A stretch of 64,000 nt of DNA, taken from positions 248,001 through 312,000 of the forward strand of contig NZ_SADT02000006.1 of the NCBI RefSeq assembly GCF_004016445.2. The letters are read 5' to 3'. Under the pieces are notes generated by a model that was given only the letters and a program-made list of their open reading frames with translations, did no database searches and had not been told where the DNA came from. This DNA comes from Mesorhizobium sp. M2E.F.Ca.ET.219.01.1.1. GTDB taxonomy: Bacteria; Pseudomonadota; Alphaproteobacteria; Rhizobiales; Rhizobiaceae. The position numbers and the translations under genes were made by a program. This document shows positions 16,409-25,658 of the stretch, in pieces (position 1 is the stretch's first letter; the number at the start of each line of letters is the position of its first letter).

Positions 16409-17767
16409 ATGTCTCATTCCGCCGCCGCTAAACCAGCCACGGCCCGCAAATCCCCTGCCCTTGCCGGCACTGCGCGCGTGCCGGGCGACAAGTCGATCTC
16501 GCACCGTTCCTTCATGTTCGGCGGCCTTGCCTCCGGCGAGACGCGCATCACCGGCCTGCTCGAAGGAGAGGACGTGATGCGCACGGGCGCGGCCATGAAG
16601 GCGATGGGCGCGCATATCGAGAAGAACGGCGCCGAATGGGTGATCCGCGGCACCGGCAACGGCGCGCTGCTGCAGCCGGAAGGGCCGCTCGATTTCGGCA
16701 ATGCCGGCACCGGCTCGCGGCTCACCATGGGCCTTGTCGGCACCTATGACATGGAGACGACCTTCATCGGCGACGCCTCGCTGTCCGGCCGGCCGATGGG
16801 CCGCGTGCTCGACCCGCTGCGCCAAATGGGCGTGCAGGTGCTGAAGGCGGCACCGGGCGACCGCATGCCGATCACATTGCGCGGCCCGAAACACGCCGCG
16901 CCGATCACCTATCGCGTGCCGATGGCGTCGGCCCAGGTGAAGTCGGCGGTGCTGCTTGCCGGCCTGAACACGCCCGGCATCACCACGGTGATCGAGCCGG
17001 TGATGACCCGCGACCATACCGAAAAGATGCTGAAAGGGTTTGGCGCCAATCTGACGGTCGAGACCGACGAACGCGGCGTGCGCCACATCTTCATCGAGGG
17101 CCAGGGCAAGCTCACCGGACAGACGATCGCCGTGCCCGGCGACCCCTCTTCCGCCGGCTTCCCGCTGGTGGCCGCGCTCATCGTGCCGGGCTCGGATATC
17201 GTGATCGAGAACGTGCTGATGAACCCGACGCGCACGGGGCTTCTGTTGACGCTGCAGGAAATGGGCGGCCGCATCGACATCCTCAACCCGCGCAATGCCG
17301 GTGGCGAGGACGTGGCGGATTTGCGGGTGCGTTCCTCCGACCTCAAGGGCGTCGTGGTGCCGCCGGAGCGAGCGCCGTCGATGATCGACGAATATCCGGT
17401 GCTGGCGGTCGCGGCGAGCTTCGCCGAGGGCGAGACGCTGATGCAGGGCCTGGAGGAATTGCGTGTCAAGGAATCCGACCGGCTGTCGGCGGTCGCCAAC
17501 GGGCTGAAGCTCAATGGCGTCGACTGCACCGAGGGCGAGGCATCGCTTGCCGTGCGCGGCAGACCGGGCGGCAAGGGGCTCGGCGCCCACCCCAACGGCC
17601 AGGATACGGTGGTGAAGACCCATCTCGACCACCGCATCGCCATGAGCTTCCTGGTGATGGGGCTGGCGACGGAAAAGCCGGTGACCATCGACGATGCCAA
17701 CATGATCGCGACGAGCTTTCCGGAGTTCATGGGGCTGATGAAGGGACTGGGCGCGGAGATCGAGTGA
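16409..17767 (+). CDS. aroA: 3-phosphoshikimate 1-carboxyvinyltransferase (EPSP synthase), class II
   Basis: The 452-residue enzyme condenses shikimate-3-phosphate with PEP in aromatic amino acid synthesis. Active-site residues are present: K28, S29 and R33 in PGDKSISHRS, the catalytic Asp in APSMIDEYP, and Glu/Arg in LEELRVKESDR. Overall it is a class II EPSPS like the Agrobacterium CP4 enzyme. The PEP-site motif reads FGNAGTGSR with Gly at residue 100, where CP4 has Ala. The ATG at 16409 has TTGGAAGA upstream; an ATG at 16364 is possible. It is followed by cmk and rpsA, a conserved order. Confidence 0.97.
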   Translation: MSHSAAAKPATARKSPALAGTARVPGDKSISHRSFMFGGLASGETRITGLLEGEDVMRTGAAMKAMGAHIEKNGAEWVIRGTGNGALLQPEGPLDFGNAGTGSRLTMGLVGTYDMETTFIGDASLSGRPMGRVLDPLRQMGVQVLKAAPGDRMPITLRGPKHAAPITYRVPMASAQVKSAVLLAGLNTPGITTVIEPVMTRDHTEKMLKGFGANLTVETDERGVRHIFIEGQGKLTGQTIAVPGDPSSAGFPLVAALIVPGSDIVIENVLMNPTRTGLLLTLQEMGGRIDILNPRNAGGEDVADLRVRSSDLKGVVVPPERAPSMIDEYPVLAVAASFAEGETLMQGLEELRVKESDRLSAVANGLKLNGVDCTEGEASLAVRGRPGGKGLGAHPNGQDTVVKTHLDHRIAMSFLVMGLATEKPVTIDDANMIATSFPEFMGLMKGLGAEIE

Positions 17768-17867
17768 CGGCGATGGGTTGGAGCCGAACTGAGATGTTGG
17801 CGGGACAGCGCGAAGGATCGCGGCGCTTATTGTATTTGTCGCCCCCTCCAACCGCGACGCTCCATCC

Positions 17868-18518
17868 ATGACCCACACCTTCACCATAGCCATCGACGGC
17901 CCCGCAGGCGCGGGCAAAGGCACACTCGCCCGCCGGCTCGCCGATCACTACCGGCTGAACCTGCTCGACACCGGCCTCACCTATCGCGCGGTGGCGCATA
18001 AGCTGCTCGAGCTCGGTCTGCCGCTCGACAATGTCTCGGCGGCCGAAACCGCGGCGCGGCAGGTGGACCTCTCCAACCTCGACCGTACAGTGCTTTCGGC
18101 GCATGCGGTGGGCGAAGCGGCATCGAAAGTCGCAGTCATCCCCACGGTGCGGCGTATCCTGGTCGAGAAGCAGCGGGCCTTCGCCAAGGCGCCGCCGGGC
18201 GCGGTGCTCGACGGCCGCGACATCGGCACGGTGGTGTGTCCCGACGCCGACATCAAGCTCTATGTCACGGCAAGCGCAGAGGTGCGCGCCAGGCGCCGGC
18301 TGGCCGAGATCGAGAGCATGGGCGGCAGCGGCGATTTCGCCACCATCCTCGCCGACATCGAGCGCCGCGACGAGCGCGACATGGGCAGAGCCTCCTCGCC
18401 GCTGAAGCCGGCGGCGGACGCGCACTTGCTTGATACCAGCGAAATGGCTATAGAGGCCGCGTTTCTGGCGGCGATGGCAATCGTTGACGAGGTCCTTGCC
18501 AAGAGAAACAAGGCCTGA
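17868..18518 (+). CDS. cmk: Cytidylate kinase
   Basis: This 216-residue protein has P-loop GPAGAGKGT at residues 11-19, the LDTGLTYRA substrate region near residue 34, and DGRDIGTVV near residue 114 with the conserved Asp-Arg. The LID region with RRDERD is present. It phosphorylates CMP and dCMP in the cytoplasm. It lies 100 bases after aroA and 192 bases before rpsA. Length is typical. Confidence 0.96.
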   Translation: MTHTFTIAIDGPAGAGKGTLARRLADHYRLNLLDTGLTYRAVAHKLLELGLPLDNVSAAETAARQVDLSNLDRTVLSAHAVGEAASKVAVIPTVRRILVEKQRAFAKAPPGAVLDGRDIGTVVCPDADIKLYVTASAEVRARRRLAEIESMGGSGDFATILADIERRDERDMGRASSPLKPAADAHLLDTSEMAIEAAFLAAMAIVDEVLAKRNKA

Positions 18519-18710
18519 TCGGGCTTTTTCGGTTGCCTTGAGCGGCGAAAATACCCATATCGGGCACGAACCAGCCTGCCAGCATTCTTCATGCGCCGGA
18601 CTTGCCGCTTAGGCGGCCAAGGGCTCTTCAGCCCGGAACGCCGGCAGGCTCACGCAACGCTAACCCACGGCGCCCGCTCCGCCAGCGCGCGGAGCATTCC
18701 AGGAGAAACA

Positions 18711-20408
18711 ATGTCAGCTGCTAATCCGTCTCGCGACGATTTCGCGAGCATGCTCGAAGAATCATTCACCGCCGGCCATTCCGGCGAGGGCCAGGTTGTC
18801 CGGGGCACGATCACCGCGATCGAAAAGGACATGGCCATCATCGATGTCGGCCTCAAGGTCGAAGGCCGCGTGCCGCTGAAGGAATTCGGCGCCAAGGGCA
18901 AGGACTCTTCCCTCAAGGTCGGCGACACCGTCGAGGTCTATGTCGAGCGCATCGAGAACGCGCTTGGCGAAGCCATGCTGTCGCGCGAGAAGGCTCGCCG
19001 CGAGGAGAGCTGGGTGCGTCTCGAAGAGAAGTTCACCAAGGGTGAGCGCGTCGAAGGCGTCATCTTCAACCAGGTCAAGGGCGGCTTCACCGTCGACCTC
19101 GACGGCGCCGTGGCGTTCCTGCCGCGCAGCCAGGTTGATATCCGCCCGATCCGCGACGTCACCCCGCTGATGCACAACCCGCAGCCCTTCGAGATCCTCA
19201 AGATGGATCGCCGCCGCGGCAACATCGTGGTGTCGCGCCGCACCGTGCTCGAGGAGAGCCGCGCCGAACAGCGTTCGGAAATCGTGCAGAACCTCGAGGA
19301 AGGCCAGGTGGTCGAAGGCGTGGTCAAGAACATCACCGACTACGGTGCGTTCGTCGACCTCGGCGGCATCGACGGCCTCCTGCATGTCACCGACATGGCA
19401 TGGCGCCGCGTCAACCATCCGACCGAGATCCTTAACATCGGCCAGACGGTCAAGGTGCAGATCATCCGCATCAACCAGGAAACCCACCGCATCTCGCTCG
19501 GCATGAAGCAGCTCGAGTCGGATCCGTGGTCGGATATCGGCACCAAGTTCCCGATCGGCAAGAAGATCAAGGGCACCGTCACCAACATCACCGACTACGG
19601 CGCGTTCGTCGAGCTGGAGCCGGGCATCGAAGGCCTCATCCACGTTTCGGAAATGTCGTGGACGAAGAAGAACGTGCACCCCGGCAAGATCCTGTCGACG
19701 ACACAGGAAGTCGACGTGGTGGTGCTCGAGGTCGATCCGGCCAAGCGCCGCATCTCGCTCGGTCTCAAGCAGACGCTGGAGAACCCGTGGGAAGCCTTCG
19801 CGCGCAGCCATCCAGTCGGCAGCCAGGTCGAGGGCGAGGTCAAGAACAAGACCGAGTTCGGCCTGTTCATCGGCCTGGAAGGCGACGTGGACGGCATGGT
19901 GCACCTGTCCGACCTCGACTGGACCCGTCCGGGCGAGCAGGTCATCGAAGAGTACAATCGCGGCGACATGGTCAAGGCGCAGGTGCTCGACGTCGACATC
20001 GAGAAGGAGCGCATCTCGCTCGGCATCAAGCAGCTGGCCCGTGACACGGTCGGCGAAGCGGCCAGCAGCGGCGAGCTGCGCAAGAACGCCGTCGTCACCT
20101 GCGAGGTCATCGGCGTGAAGGATGGCGGTCTGGACGTGCGGCTGGTCGACAGCGGCATCGAGACCTTCATCAAGCGCTCCGACCTTTCGCGCGACCGCGA
20201 CGAGCAGCGCCCCGAGCGCTTCACCGTCGGCCAGAAGGTCGATGCCCGCGTCATCGCCTTCGACAAGAAGACCCGCAAGCTGCAGGTCTCGATCAAGGCG
20301 CTGGAAATCGCCGAGGAGAAGGAAGCGGTCGCCCAGTACGGCTCGACCGACTCCGGCGCCTCGCTTGGCGACATCCTGGGCGCGGCGCTGAAGAAGCAGG
20401 GCAACTAA
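18711..20408 (+). CDS. rpsA: 30S ribosomal protein S1
   Basis: The 565-residue protein contains six S1 (OB-fold) repeats. The best ones are near residues 205-275, 290-360 and 377-450 (KNITDYGAFVDLGGIDGLLH, TNITDYGAFVELEPGIEGLI, KNKTEFGLFIGLEGDVDGMV), and the last is more divergent. It binds mRNA at the 30S platform. The start at 18711 has AGGAGAAACA upstream; the frame extends further upstream without a better site. A strong terminator follows 20 bases after the stop. Confidence 0.97.
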   Translation: MSAANPSRDDFASMLEESFTAGHSGEGQVVRGTITAIEKDMAIIDVGLKVEGRVPLKEFGAKGKDSSLKVGDTVEVYVERIENALGEAMLSREKARREESWVRLEEKFTKGERVEGVIFNQVKGGFTVDLDGAVAFLPRSQVDIRPIRDVTPLMHNPQPFEILKMDRRRGNIVVSRRTVLEESRAEQRSEIVQNLEEGQVVEGVVKNITDYGAFVDLGGIDGLLHVTDMAWRRVNHPTEILNIGQTVKVQIIRINQETHRISLGMKQLESDPWSDIGTKFPIGKKIKGTVTNITDYGAFVELEPGIEGLIHVSEMSWTKKNVHPGKILSTTQEVDVVVLEVDPAKRRISLGLKQTLENPWEAFARSHPVGSQVEGEVKNKTEFGLFIGLEGDVDGMVHLSDLDWTRPGEQVIEEYNRGDMVKAQVLDVDIEKERISLGIKQLARDTVGEAASSGELRKNAVVTCEVIGVKDGGLDVRLVDSGIETFIKRSDLSRDRDEQRPERFTVGQKVDARVIAFDKKTRKLQVSIKALEIAEEKEAVAQYGSTDSGASLGDILGAALKKQGN

Positions 20409-20427
20409 GCTCGCTTCACACCAAAAG

Positions 20428-20463
20428 AAAAACCCCGCCGGAGCGATCCGGCGGGGTTTTTCT
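20428..20463 (+). terminator. Rho-independent terminator of rpsA
   Basis: AAAAACCCCGCCGGA pairs perfectly with TCCGGCGGGGTTTTT (15 bp) around a GCGA tetraloop, with a T-run at the 3' side, directly after rpsA. Confidence 0.93.
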
Positions 20464-20476
20464 TTGTCGGGATATC

Positions 20477-20541
20477 AGAGCAATTCCAGGAAAAGAGTCA
20501 GCGGTTTTCCGTCCGGAATTGCGTAAAACAAGAGATAGAGT
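20477..20541. repeat. Intergenic mosaic repeat, copy 1
   Basis: A unit beginning AGAGCAATTCCAGGAAAAG and running through GCGGTTTTCCGTCCGGAATTG to AGATAGAG. The ends GCAATTCC and GGAATTGC form an inverted repeat. The same unit recurs at 27416, 31556, 43878, 51222 and 56176. This copy lacks the attached long hairpin. It lies immediately after the stop of the SDR gene. Confidence 0.9.
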
Positions 20542-21249
20542 TCAGGCCCGGCCGTAGAGCGGAACCAGCGTGCCGCTCATGGCCTGGTTGGCTGGCGAGG
20601 CGAGATAGGCGATCGCTTCGGCCGCGGCCTCGAGGCTGACCCATTTGCTGAAATCGGCGTCCGGCATACTGTCGCGATTGGCCTGCGTGTCGAGCGTCGA
20701 GGGCGCCACCGCATTGACCAGGATGCCCTTGTGCTTCAGCTCCTCGGCCATGGCGACCGTCATTGCCGCGACCGCCGCCTTGCTCGCGGTGTATGCGACC
20801 ATGCCGGAGCCGCGCCTCGGATCGAGGCCGGCGCGCGCGGTGACATTGACGATGCGGCCAGCCGTGTTGGACGCCAGCATCGAGCGCACCGCGGCGCGGC
20901 TGCACAGGAAGGTCGTGCGGGCGTTGGTGTCCATCATTTCGGCGAAGGAAGCCGACTCGATCTTTTCGACCGGCGCCATGGTGAAGCCGCCAGCGAGGTG
21001 GATCGAGGCCCAGAGGTCGGGGACCTGATGGTAGAAGGCTTCGACCTTGGCCGAATCCGAAAGGTCGACATTATGCGCCAGATGCACGCTGGCGTGGGCT
21101 GCGTAAGGAAAATGCGGCGGGGCCGCCGCGTGGGCATTGGGCACGTGGCAGATCGCGCCCCGCTCCAGCAATCTGCCGACAACCGCGCCGCCGAGCGCCC
21201 CAGTGCCGCCCGTGATCACGATATGCCTGCCGTTAAGCGTTTCCGTCAT
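20542..21249 (-). CDS. SDR family oxidoreductase
   Basis: This 235-residue short-chain dehydrogenase has ITGGTGALGGAV near residue 12, HLAGGF near residue 85 in place of NNAG, and YTASKAA near residue 151 with the catalytic Tyr and Lys. The substrate is unknown. It is monocistronic, between the mosaic repeat and the glycosyltransferase operon end. The altered NNAG-like motif (LAGG) is unusual but occurs in some atypical SDRs. Confidence 0.88.
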   Translation of the reverse strand: MTETLNGRHIVITGGTGALGGAVVGRLLERGAICHVPNAHAAAPPHFPYAAHASVHLAHNVDLSDSAKVEAFYHQVPDLWASIHLAGGFTMAPVEKIESASFAEMMDTNARTTFLCSRAAVRSMLASNTAGRIVNVTARAGLDPRRGSGMVAYTASKAAVAAMTVAMAEELKHKGILVNAVAPSTLDTQANRDSMPDADFSKWVSLEAAAEAIAYLASPANQAMSGTLVPLYGRA

Positions 21250-21402
21250 ACTTTGACCGCTCCTGTCATTTTCTTATGATTATATCTTGGGTTATGCCGC
21301 CCCAGGCTCGAACGTCGCGCCTTTCGCGCTGTCACTCAATTGAAATATCGACATGGCTGGCGCAGCGTCTTTGCATGTGTCCTGCGCTCCGGACAATTTT
21401 CG

Positions 21403-22356
21403 TCAGACCAGCGGCCAGCCATCCAGTATGGCGTCCCAAAGCAGACGCTCGTCCGTCTGCGGACGCCGTACCTTGTAGTTGAGCTTGTGCAGCCAGAAGC
21501 CGTCATACATGGCGCGATGCCTCGCTTCGTCGAAAGGCTTCAAGAGCTGCCATTGCAACTCATGCGGCCTGTCGGCGCCGACCTGCGGCATCTTCAAGAA
21601 GTCCTCCCTCAGCTTCCCATGCAGCAGCAGAGAAGCCTCGATGTGATGCGGGAACATGAAATACTGGAGAAGCCGATCATATTCGCGCCAGTAGTCGGCG
21701 AGGCCATGAAGCACCGTCTCGACCAGAGGATGTCCCTTGCGCGCATGGATGAACCAGGTCTCCACCAGCCGAGGCACGCGGTTGGTTTCGCGAAGGATAT
21801 AGAAATCCTCGCGCTCGATCTGTCGCGGCACGGGCTGCCTGAGCAGAATGGTGGCGTCGAGCCAGGTGCCGCCGTGCCGCAGGAGCAGGCTAAGCCGGAT
21901 GAAGTTGGAGAAGTGCTGGCTCTTCATCAGCTGACGCCGGCGCTTGTCCCAGATATGGTCCGGCAGATCGACATAGTCTGCCACGGTGGTGTCATCGAGG
22001 ACGATGAGATCGCGGTCGCCCTTGTGCCGCTGCACCGAGCGCATGCAGGCCTTCACCAAGGGCGGCGCGTTGTCGGGGCCTTGCGCCCAATATTGCCAGA
22101 TCGGACCCAACCCGCCTTCCGGCATGCTGGTCGAGCACCATTGCGAGTGATCGACAGCGACGTTCCGGGCGCGCTGGTCCCGGCGCCGGGCCAGGTTCAT
22201 GTGGGTTTTGGCGGCGCGCTTGCGCACCCACCACGGCAAGTCCGGCGAAGACGCCGCCCAGCGCAAGGGCGCCAGGTGACGGCGCCTGAGCGGATCGTCG
22301 AATGGCGGTTCGGTGAAAAAGGCGCTATCCGGGCCGTCGTCCCCCGATGGTGCCAT
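21403..22356 (-). CDS. Capsular polysaccharide synthesis-type glycosyltransferase
   Basis: This 317-residue protein resembles the Caps_synth / GT32-like family. It has IWQYWAQGPDNAPPLVKAC near residue 85, FSNFIRLSLLLRHGGTWLDA near residue 150 with the acidic DxD-equivalent at WLDA, and a histidine-rich FMFPHHIEAS later. There is no signal or transmembrane segment. The ATG at 22354-22356 has GGTGG upstream; a TTG at 22365 overlapping the previous stop is an alternative. It is the last gene of a four-gene overlapping operon otherwise devoted to arginine-like compounds. A role in capsule or surface glycan synthesis is inferred from family. Confidence 0.85.
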   Translation of the reverse strand: MAPSGDDGPDSAFFTEPPFDDPLRRRHLAPLRWAASSPDLPWWVRKRAAKTHMNLARRRDQRARNVAVDHSQWCSTSMPEGGLGPIWQYWAQGPDNAPPLVKACMRSVQRHKGDRDLIVLDDTTVADYVDLPDHIWDKRRRQLMKSQHFSNFIRLSLLLRHGGTWLDATILLRQPVPRQIEREDFYILRETNRVPRLVETWFIHARKGHPLVETVLHGLADYWREYDRLLQYFMFPHHIEASLLLHGKLREDFLKMPQVGADRPHELQWQLLKPFDEARHRAMYDGFWLHKLNYKVRRPQTDERLLWDAILDGWPLV

Positions 22357-22361
22357 AGCGA

Positions 22362-23942
22362 TCAATCCACCGAAACCTCGATAAGGCGCGGCTTGCCGGC
22401 CGCCCGCGCGCGCTTCAGCGCCCCGGCCAGATCAGCGGTCCCGGTCAACCGCTCGGCCGCGATGCCATAGGCCTCGGCGAGCTTGCAGAAATCCGGCGGC
22501 GCCGGCGACACGCCGACGGGCTCGACACCGACATCGAGCATCGAGGTCTCGATCTCGCGATAACCGCGATTGTTCCACACGACGAAGATCACCGGCGTCT
22601 CGGCATCGAGCGCGGCGCCGATCTCCGGCAAGGTGAACTGGAATCCGCCATCGCCGGTGAGGCACACCACGGGCGCTTGCGGAATGGCAAGTGCGGCGCC
22701 GATCGCCGCCGGCGGGCCGTAGCCCAGCGCGCCAAAGCCCGTCGCCGCATTGAACCAGCCACCGGGACGGTCGTGGTCATAATAGAGGTTGGCGGCATAG
22801 ATCGGCTGGGTCGAATCGCCGACGATAATGGCGCCCGGCAGCGCGTCGCGGATCGTCTCCACGGCGCGCACCTGCGCCAGGTATTCGGGCCTCAGCTCGG
22901 CCAGCGCTGCTTTCCGTGCGGCGGCCGCGCGGGCTTCGCCGTCCTTGGCCGCGGGATGGCCCGGCCCGATTGCCGCAAGCAAAGCCTCGATCCCTTCGGC
23001 GCAATCAGCCTGGATGCCGACCATCACCGGCCGGCGCGCGATCTGGTCGGCGCCGATGTCGATGCGGATCAGCTTGTTCGGCAGGACGAAGCCGCCGTCG
23101 CCATAGCCGTCATAGTCGGTCGGGCCGAACTCGGTGCCGGCCGCGACCACCAGATCGGCGTCCGCCATCAGCGCGCGCACCGCCTTGAGGCTGGGGCTGG
23201 CCGGCACGCAAAGCGGATGGCCATGCAAAAGGCCGCGCGCATTGGCAGTCTCGACAACCGGAGCGCCGAGCGTTTCGGCCAGCCGTCGCAGCGCCGCGTC
23301 GGCCTTCCTGGCGCCGCCGCCCGAAAGGATCAGCGGCCGGCGTGCAGCCTTGATGAGCTTTGCCGCTTCCGCAATCGCCGCTGGGGCCGGAGCGGGCGGC
23401 GCGGCGTTGCTCAGCGCCGCCGCGATGCCGTCGGCGGGCTTGACCATGACGTCGGTGGGGATCTCGATATGCACCGGCCCCGGCCGCGCCGACGAAAACA
23501 GCGCGAAGGCACGGGCGAGCGCGGCCGGCAATTGTCCGGCCTCGGTGACGCGCTCTGAGAACAGCGCGACCTTCTCCATCATGCCGCGCTGGTCGGGCAG
23601 CTCATGCAGGAAGCCCAAACCCTTGCCCAGCGTATCGGTGGCGTTGACGCCGGAGATGACCAGCATCGGCACCGAATCGGCGCGCGCCTGGCCCATGGCG
23701 GTGATGGTGTTGGTCAACCCCGGTCCGGTGATGACGAAGGCGACGCCAGGCCGGCCGCCGGCGCGCGCATAGCCGTCGGCCATGAAGCCGGCGCCCTGCT
23801 CGTGGCGCGGCGTGACATGGCGGATCTTCGAACGCGCCAGCCCGCGATAGATCTCGACCGTATGTACGCCCGGAATGCCGAAGACGGTGTCGACGCCATG
23901 CGCTTCGAGCAAGGTGATCAGCGCTTCGCCGATGGTGGTCAT
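22362..23942 (-). CDS. Thiamine diphosphate-dependent decarboxylase, 2-ketoarginine decarboxylase-like
   Basis: The 526-residue protein has the three domains of acetolactate synthase-like enzymes. The catalytic Glu is E48 (TPRHEQGAGF), and the ThDP site GDGGFQFTLPEIGAA...NNRGY lies near residues 427-455. It resembles AruI, which decarboxylates 5-guanidino-2-oxopentanoate, rather than true acetolactate synthase, and no small subunit gene is nearby. Its ATG overlaps the TetR stop (TGATG). The neighbouring guanidino-hydrolase and amino acid importer support a guanidino-compound substrate. Substrate assignment is an inference. Confidence 0.85.
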   Translation of the reverse strand: MTTIGEALITLLEAHGVDTVFGIPGVHTVEIYRGLARSKIRHVTPRHEQGAGFMADGYARAGGRPGVAFVITGPGLTNTITAMGQARADSVPMLVISGVNATDTLGKGLGFLHELPDQRGMMEKVALFSERVTEAGQLPAALARAFALFSSARPGPVHIEIPTDVMVKPADGIAAALSNAAPPAPAPAAIAEAAKLIKAARRPLILSGGGARKADAALRRLAETLGAPVVETANARGLLHGHPLCVPASPSLKAVRALMADADLVVAAGTEFGPTDYDGYGDGGFVLPNKLIRIDIGADQIARRPVMVGIQADCAEGIEALLAAIGPGHPAAKDGEARAAAARKAALAELRPEYLAQVRAVETIRDALPGAIIVGDSTQPIYAANLYYDHDRPGGWFNAATGFGALGYGPPAAIGAALAIPQAPVVCLTGDGGFQFTLPEIGAALDAETPVIFVVWNNRGYREIETSMLDVGVEPVGVSPAPPDFCKLAEAYGIAAERLTGTADLAGALKRARAAGKPRLIEVSVD

Positions 23943-24580
23943 CAATTTCCTCCCTTTTCCGGCGCAAGGCCGAGCTCGGCCTCTATGGCTTTGATGCCGA
24001 TCGCCGCCAATTCGCCAGGCGAGAACATCTCGCCGGCCAGGCAGCCTTCGATCCAGAGCCCGTCGATGATCGCGTTGATGGCGATGGCATGGTGGCGCAG
24101 TTCGCTTGCGTCCGGCTTGCGCCGTTCGGCGGCCAGCACTTCGGCCACGACTGCTTCCACCTCGTTGCGAAAACCGAGATAGCCTTCGCGGTGGGCGCGG
24201 GCGAGCGTCGGATCGGCGCCGGCACGGCCGATGAAGGTCGCCCAGAGCGAAAACACCCGCTGGTCGATGATCGGCGCGTTGAGATTGGCGGTGACGAAGG
24301 CGGCAAGTCGCTGGCGCGGCGAGGCGTCTTCCATGAGCAATGCCGCTTTCGCCTGCTCTGTCATGCGGCCCATCAACGCCGCATAGGCCTCCTGCAGCAA
24401 ATCTTCCTTGCCGGGGAAATAGTGGCGGATCAGCCCGGCGGTGACGCCGGCGCGCAAGGCGATGGTGCGCACGGTGGCGCCCTCGAGGCCATGTTCGGCA
24501 ACGCTCTCCAGGGTCGCGTCGATCAGGTCCTGCCGCCGCCGCTCCTCGCCCTCGCGACGGAACTTGCGGCGCGCGTTCAT
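23942..24580 (-). CDS. TetR/BetI-like transcriptional regulator
   Basis: The 212-residue protein has an N-terminal TetR helix-turn-helix at about residues 17-60 (RRQDLIDATLESVAEHGLEG, then TVRTIALRAGVTAGLIRHYF) and a C-terminal ligand domain resembling BetI. The ATG at 24578-24580 overlaps the stop of the hydrolase gene (ATGA); an upstream in-frame ATG at 24607 lies within that gene. Being inside the operon, it probably represses its own operon and perhaps the divergent importer in response to an arginine-like ligand. Confidence 0.92.
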   Translation of the reverse strand: MNARRKFRREGEERRRQDLIDATLESVAEHGLEGATVRTIALRAGVTAGLIRHYFPGKEDLLQEAYAALMGRMTEQAKAALLMEDASPRQRLAAFVTANLNAPIIDQRVFSLWATFIGRAGADPTLARAHREGYLGFRNEVEAVVAEVLAAERRKPDASELRHHAIAINAIIDGLWIEGCLAGEMFSPGELAAIGIKAIEAELGLAPEKGGN

Positions 24581-25449
24581 TGGCGCAGGATCGGCCGCGT
24601 CAGGCATGTCGGGCCGCCCTCGCAGGCGATGCAGAGCGCATCCGCCTCGAAGATTTCGACCGTGCAGCCGGCGGCTTCCATTGCGGCTTTGGTCTTGGGA
24701 AAGCCGGCCACGGCAATGACCTTCAATGGACTGGTCGGCAGCACATTCAGGCTGAGACCGCCAGAGGCGGCGAACTCTTGCGCATCGCCTTCGACCAGGC
24801 GGATGCCGCGCGCTTTCAGCATCTGGTAGAACGGGGCCGGCAGAAGCGGCGAATAGACCAGCGCGAGGTCGTCGGCCAGCGGGCTGATCACCGACATCAG
24901 ATGCAGGCAGGCCTCTTCGCCCTGCCACAGCGGCAGATCGAAGCCGTAGACGGAAATGCCGAGCGGCGTCAGCAGGTTGGCAACCTGCTGGATGCCTTGC
25001 TGGTTGGTGCGCACGCCGCGCCCGATCGCCAGCGTGCGGGCATCGACCCATACACAGTCACCGCCTTCGACCTGGCCGGGCGCCTCGACGCGGCCAAGGA
25101 CCGGAATGCCCAGCCTTCTATAGGTTTCCTCATGCAGCGAAGGCTCTTTGGCGCGCAACGGCTTGCCCATCGACAGGATCAGCGCGCCGCGATCGGTCAT
25201 CAGCGACGGGTCATGCGTGAAAACCGAATCCGCGAGACCGTCGGCCTTGTCCTCGATCCATTCGATTTCGGCGCCGGAAGCCGACACCAGCTCGGCAAGG
25301 AGCGCATGCTGCATTGCCGCTTTCGCCGGGTCGAAACCCGGGCCATAGTGCCAGGCGGCCCTGTCGGCGCCGCGCATGGCGTTGGCCGCCGAACGCATCA
25401 GCACGCGCCGCAACGGCGCCGCCATGGACTGTGATCCGAAAGCGCTCAT
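24577..25449 (-). CDS. Dimethylarginine dimethylaminohydrolase / arginine deiminase-like hydrolase
   Basis: This 290-residue protein is of the guanidino-group modifying superfamily. The triad can be placed: E128 in VEGGDC, H183 in CLHLMS, and nucleophile C282 in GGPTCLTRP near the C-terminus. D80 in THDPS and R147 fit substrate guanidine and carboxylate binding. It would hydrolyse a guanidino compound such as methylarginine or arginine to citrulline. Its length is closer to DDAH than to the 400-residue fermentative arginine deiminases. It is the first gene of the operon and divergent from an amino acid ABC importer. Confidence 0.88.
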   Translation of the reverse strand: MSAFGSQSMAAPLRRVLMRSAANAMRGADRAAWHYGPGFDPAKAAMQHALLAELVSASGAEIEWIEDKADGLADSVFTHDPSLMTDRGALILSMGKPLRAKEPSLHEETYRRLGIPVLGRVEAPGQVEGGDCVWVDARTLAIGRGVRTNQQGIQQVANLLTPLGISVYGFDLPLWQGEEACLHLMSVISPLADDLALVYSPLLPAPFYQMLKARGIRLVEGDAQEFAASGGLSLNVLPTSPLKVIAVAGFPKTKAAMEAAGCTVEIFEADALCIACEGGPTCLTRPILRQ

Positions 25450-25658
25450 CGATGCCCTTCTAAGATGAAAAAAAGCGGAAAAATTTCATGAAAGGCTATT
25501 TATACACTTGCACAACAACGCCGCAAGTGCCGTAATGAGCGGGATTGACGGGCTCGCGCTGTCGGGTCCATGCTGAAATCTGGAGCGGCAGTACAGCGTA
25601 TGTTGATTAGCCGGATGGACGTTCGACGACCTGCCTTCGACCATAGAGAGGTCGCCCG

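Noticed and set aside
22362..23942. Acetolactate synthase large subunit (ilvB)
   Set aside because: No ilvH-type small subunit follows, and the neighbours are guanidino-hydrolase and amino acid importer genes. A decarboxylase role is more likely.
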